Source of the DNA: CAWEFA01 sp963851385
Lineage (GTDB): Bacteria > Bacteroidota > Bacteroidia > Bacteroidales > DTGW01
Assembly (NCBI GenBank): GCA_963851385.1
Contig: CAWKPE010000013.1
Location: forward strand, 186,001-250,000
Direction: 5' to 3'
Length of the DNA stretch: 64,000 nt
Of the stretch, positions 62,124-64,000 are shown piece after piece. The position numbers were made by a program, and so were the translations under genes. The notes under the pieces were generated by a model. The model did no database searches. It was given only the letters and a program-made list of their open reading frames with translations, and was not told the DNA's origin. The first letter of the stretch is position 1, and each line of letters opens with the position of its first letter.

Positions 62124-62156
62124 AAAGAGGCTGCCTAATAATTAGATAGCCTCTTT
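62124..62156 (+). terminator. Terminator hairpin after the protease gene
   Basis: AAAGAGGCT (62124-62132) pairs perfectly with AGCCTCTTT (62148-62156), with an inner CTAAT/ATTAG pair. It lies 24 bases after the distal stop at 62100, not after the internal TAA, which supports the full 58609-62100 unit as the original gene. Confidence 0.75.
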
Positions 62157-62229
62157 ATGTTTAAAAGGTCATCAACTCTGACAAACGTCTCGCTATTAAG
62201 CGTCGAACTAATTAATAAACATTACCCGT

Positions 62230-63381
62230 TTACAAGTGAAGATTAACCCAAATTTTCCATTTATCTCTTAAATCCATAATTGGCTTTTCATAATATTTAT
62301 AAATCAATGTGGAAAATACTATGACAACAGTCCAATATATTACATATAAAGCCCAAGCCGTGTGAACTCCACGAGGTGGAAAATGATCACGCATTATTTC
62401 AGAAACAAGCGCCAAATTAATCAAGTACATTGAATATGAAATTAAACTTATATGAGTAAATATTTTTGTTATAATTAGTGGAGCTTTTTTAATACTGTCA
62501 AACTTTGGTAAAAGTAAAAAACATCCAATGCTTTGAAAAAATATTTGAAATACTTTAGTAGAAAAGTCATTAGGCAACCAAGTTGTATAAAGAATTGTAT
62601 AACTTATTACTAATCCTAATATAAAACTAAAATTTCTACTTTTAATCCAAGAATTCGGAAACCAATATTTAATAAATGCAGCTAAAAGTCCTAATGCAAT
62701 GCCATCTAAACGATAAATAACTACTTTAAATATTTTCACACCGAGCCAAAATTGATCAACATTAAACTTCGATGCTTTAAAAAATCTTAAAAGAAATGGT
62801 ATAAGCAAGAAAATTATAATTGCATAAAGAAAAATAGACTTTTTATTTATTTTATAGCCTTTTAAAATGAAATAAAAAATGCCTAGAATAATTGGAAATA
62901 GAAGGTAAAACCACTCTTCAATACTTAGGCTCCATGATTCCCAAAAGAAACCAGTAAATGGCCCGGAAAAATTTTGAAGAAAAAAGAAAAATTTCCAATT
63001 GAATTGTGAGAAATCTTCTTTAATTATTCCAAAATAAACAACAATTATATTTAGAATTAATATTAAATAATAGTTCGGTAAAGTACGAAACCAACGTCGA
63101 ATCCAAAAATTACTAATTACTTTTATCCCAAATGAATTATTTTTTTTAAAAGTTTTTATCAATATTCCTCCAATTAGAAATCCACTAAGTACAAAGAATA
63201 ACTCAACACCATTTATTAATCGAATCCAAGGAAAATTAGTATCAATTTTTTCTAGCATTGAGGCATGTCCCATGACAACAAAAATAATTGCAAGAGATCG
63301 CATTAAGTCAAGTCCAAATACTCTATTTTCATAATCTGGTCTTAATCGAAATATATTTATAAATCTATAAATTATAGCCAT
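62230..63381 (-). CDS. Acyltransferase-3 family membrane protein
   Basis: 383-residue integral membrane O-acyltransferase with about ten helices. The start of the core, FGLDLMRSLAIIFVVMGHAS, carries the conserved His, and ELFFVLSGFLIGGILI and WIRRWFRTLPNYY follow, as expected for OafA/NodX-type enzymes. These transfer acetyl or other acyl groups to sugars of surface glycans. I chose the ATG at 63381 (MAIIYRFINIFRLRP) over an in-frame TTG 18 bases upstream. Confidence 0.88.
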   Translation of the reverse strand: MAIIYRFINIFRLRPDYENRVFGLDLMRSLAIIFVVMGHASMLEKIDTNFPWIRLINGVELFFVLSGFLIGGILIKTFKKNNSFGIKVISNFWIRRWFRTLPNYYLILILNIIVVYFGIIKEDFSQFNWKFFFFLQNFSGPFTGFFWESWSLSIEEWFYLLFPIILGIFYFILKGYKINKKSIFLYAIIIFLLIPFLLRFFKASKFNVDQFWLGVKIFKVVIYRLDGIALGLLAAFIKYWFPNSWIKSRNFSFILGLVISYTILYTTWLPNDFSTKVFQIFFQSIGCFLLLPKFDSIKKAPLIITKIFTHISLISYSMYLINLALVSEIMRDHFPPRGVHTAWALYVIYWTVVIVFSTLIYKYYEKPIMDLRDKWKIWVNLHL

Positions 63382-63430
63382 TTTCTTAGTACATAACAAA
63401 AATTATACAATGCATTGATTACTAATTAAA

Positions 63431-63460
63431 TGCACGCTTTTTGTTAATAAAAAGCGTGCA
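63431..63460. terminator. Perfect 12-bp inverted repeat (possible terminator)
   Basis: TGCACGCTTTTT (63431-63442) and AAAAAGCGTGCA (63449-63460) pair without mismatch around GTTAAT. It lies 50 bases upstream of the acyltransferase start. It could end a minus-strand transcript arriving from the right or act in the acyltransferase leader. Confidence 0.6.
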
Positions 63461-63522
63461 AAAATTTGTTTATCACATTGATATTCTATTTATTATCATC
63501 GTAAACCAAAACGATGTTAACT

Positions 63523-63772
63523 ATGAATACCAATATTGACTGTAAAACTAATCAATTCGTTGTAAAACTCAAAGAAAAAACCCAGTGGAACCTGAGGTTC
63601 TTCTTACAAAAATACAAAATTGGAGCGCTTTAAAGAAAAAGTAAGGATTTTGAAAAAAGAAAGTACTAAGGTTTCAGAGTTGAAAGAGTGTAAGCAAACC
63701 TTAACTCTTTCTCTGCAAATAAAAATAGGATTGAATGGAGCAAGCTGGCTGCGTCCCGTGTGTAAAAAGTGA
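63523..63772 (+). pseudogene. Possible decayed coding remnant, charged helical
   Basis: An ATG at 63523 opens 36 codons (NTNIDCKTNQFVVKLKEKTQ...) stopping at 63633. A frame change near 63622 would continue as ERFKEKVRILKKESTKVSEL for about 50 more codons to a stop at 63770. The combined product is a lysine-rich helical segment of the kind found at the N-terminus of some transposases, but I cannot name a family and it may be chance. The rest of the last 230 bases shows no gene. Confidence 0.25.
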
Positions 63773-63831
63773 GTGTAGGGAATGAGACGGGTCCAGTGCA
63801 GTGTAATGAAATCTTATTTTGTGCGCCAGCT

Positions 63832-63898
63832 GGGGTCAGCCCCTATATAGCGCAAGTCTTCAGGACTTGTGCTTCTTATTCTTGCAGTTTATAACTGC
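63832..63898. repeat. Array of three consecutive hairpins (REP-like)
   Basis: GGGG-TCAG-CCCC (63832-63843), GCGCAAGTC-TTCAG-GACTTGTGC (63850-63872, nine pairs with one G-T) and GCAGTT-TAT-AACTGC (63884-63898) follow each other closely. Tandem short palindromes with GC-rich stems are typical of REP elements mobilised by REP-associated (IS200-like) transposases. No transposase is visible before the window ends. Confidence 0.5.
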
Positions 63899-64000
63899 CA
63901 ATAAATATTATTTCTAATATAGTCTAAGTTAAAAACTTGAACTATTAAAGGGAATCCGGCTTTTGCTTTAAATATCTTCTTTATCAATACCCGCCTGTTT

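Noticed and set aside
63821..63850. Group II intron 5' end (GTGCG)
   Set aside because: Only the five-base start matches; no domain V hairpin or reverse transcriptase is visible within the window.

Overview
The window is AT-rich chromosomal DNA from a member of the Bacteroidota, probably an uncultured Bacteroidales-like lineage. Supporting evidence: RpoB/RpoC sequences of the Bacteroides type, DUF3467 directly after rpoC, SusC-type 'VVVVGYG' plug motifs, C-terminal type IX secretion (T9SS) sorting domains, a membrane-anchored LytTR regulator, Bacteroidota-specific families (DUF6599, START-like, LuxC-type acyl-CoA reductase) and a lack of Shine-Dalgarno sequences. No tRNA, rRNA, CRISPR array, prophage or intact insertion sequence was seen.

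Layout. 1-6.7 kb: 3' half of rpoB and complete rpoC, both broken by about 22 single-base indels that stop abruptly near 5148. 6.8-14 kb: DUF3467 protein, ketopantoate-reductase-like gene (one frameshift), LytTR regulator (two frameshifts) behind a three-copy 20-bp-spaced operator-like array, an orphan lipoprotein, an HD hydrolase (one frameshift), ilvA and an MFS carrier. 14.2-23.7 kb: a plus-strand run of START-like protein, LptF/LptG permease, two glycosyltransferases, ribBA, fmt, nitroreductase, acyl-CoA reductase and miaA. 24-31 kb: two exported minus-strand proteins, a cyclophilin, and an ECF sigma / anti-sigma pair divergent from a VWA surface protein; both the anti-sigma and the VWA protein carry a SusC-like carboxypeptidase-regulatory plus plug-start module. 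This stretch is studded with large imperfect palindromes. 31.3-36.7 kb: ruvX, an FtsE-type ATPase and a surface-polysaccharide group (flippase, GT4, asparagine-synthase homologue). 36.8-41.1 kb: exported GH3 glycosidase, a CBM9-like T9SS cargo protein and a small barrel protein.

41-50.6 kb holds mostly single genes: ICMT-like methyltransferase, MBL hydrolase, NTF2-like lipoprotein, GNAT, OsmC, a small exported protein resembling one RND-pump porter subdomain, a TIGR02117 protein, an unknown membrane protein, a monooxygenase-fold protein, an SDR, and a translationally coupled pair of unknown function. 50.7-56.7 kb: an exported TldD/TldE-like pair and tex on the minus strand. 57.2-62.1 kb: two large secreted proteins; the second is a metzincin-type protease with a T9SS tail, interrupted by one in-frame TAA. 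62.2-64 kb: acyltransferase-3 gene, then about 0.6 kb with several strong hairpins and a possible decayed coding remnant.

The main oddity is the reading-frame damage confined to the first 11 kb. Most events are one extra A, often directly after a CTT or ATT codon, while the protein between the breaks is intact and highly conserved. Uncorrected read error near a contig end is the likeliest cause, but the biased context deserves a read-level check. I found no clearly new multi-gene defence or mobile system; the best biological leads are the SusC-module sharing across the sigma/anti-sigma/VWA locus, the LytTR operator array and the stand-alone RND-like protein.
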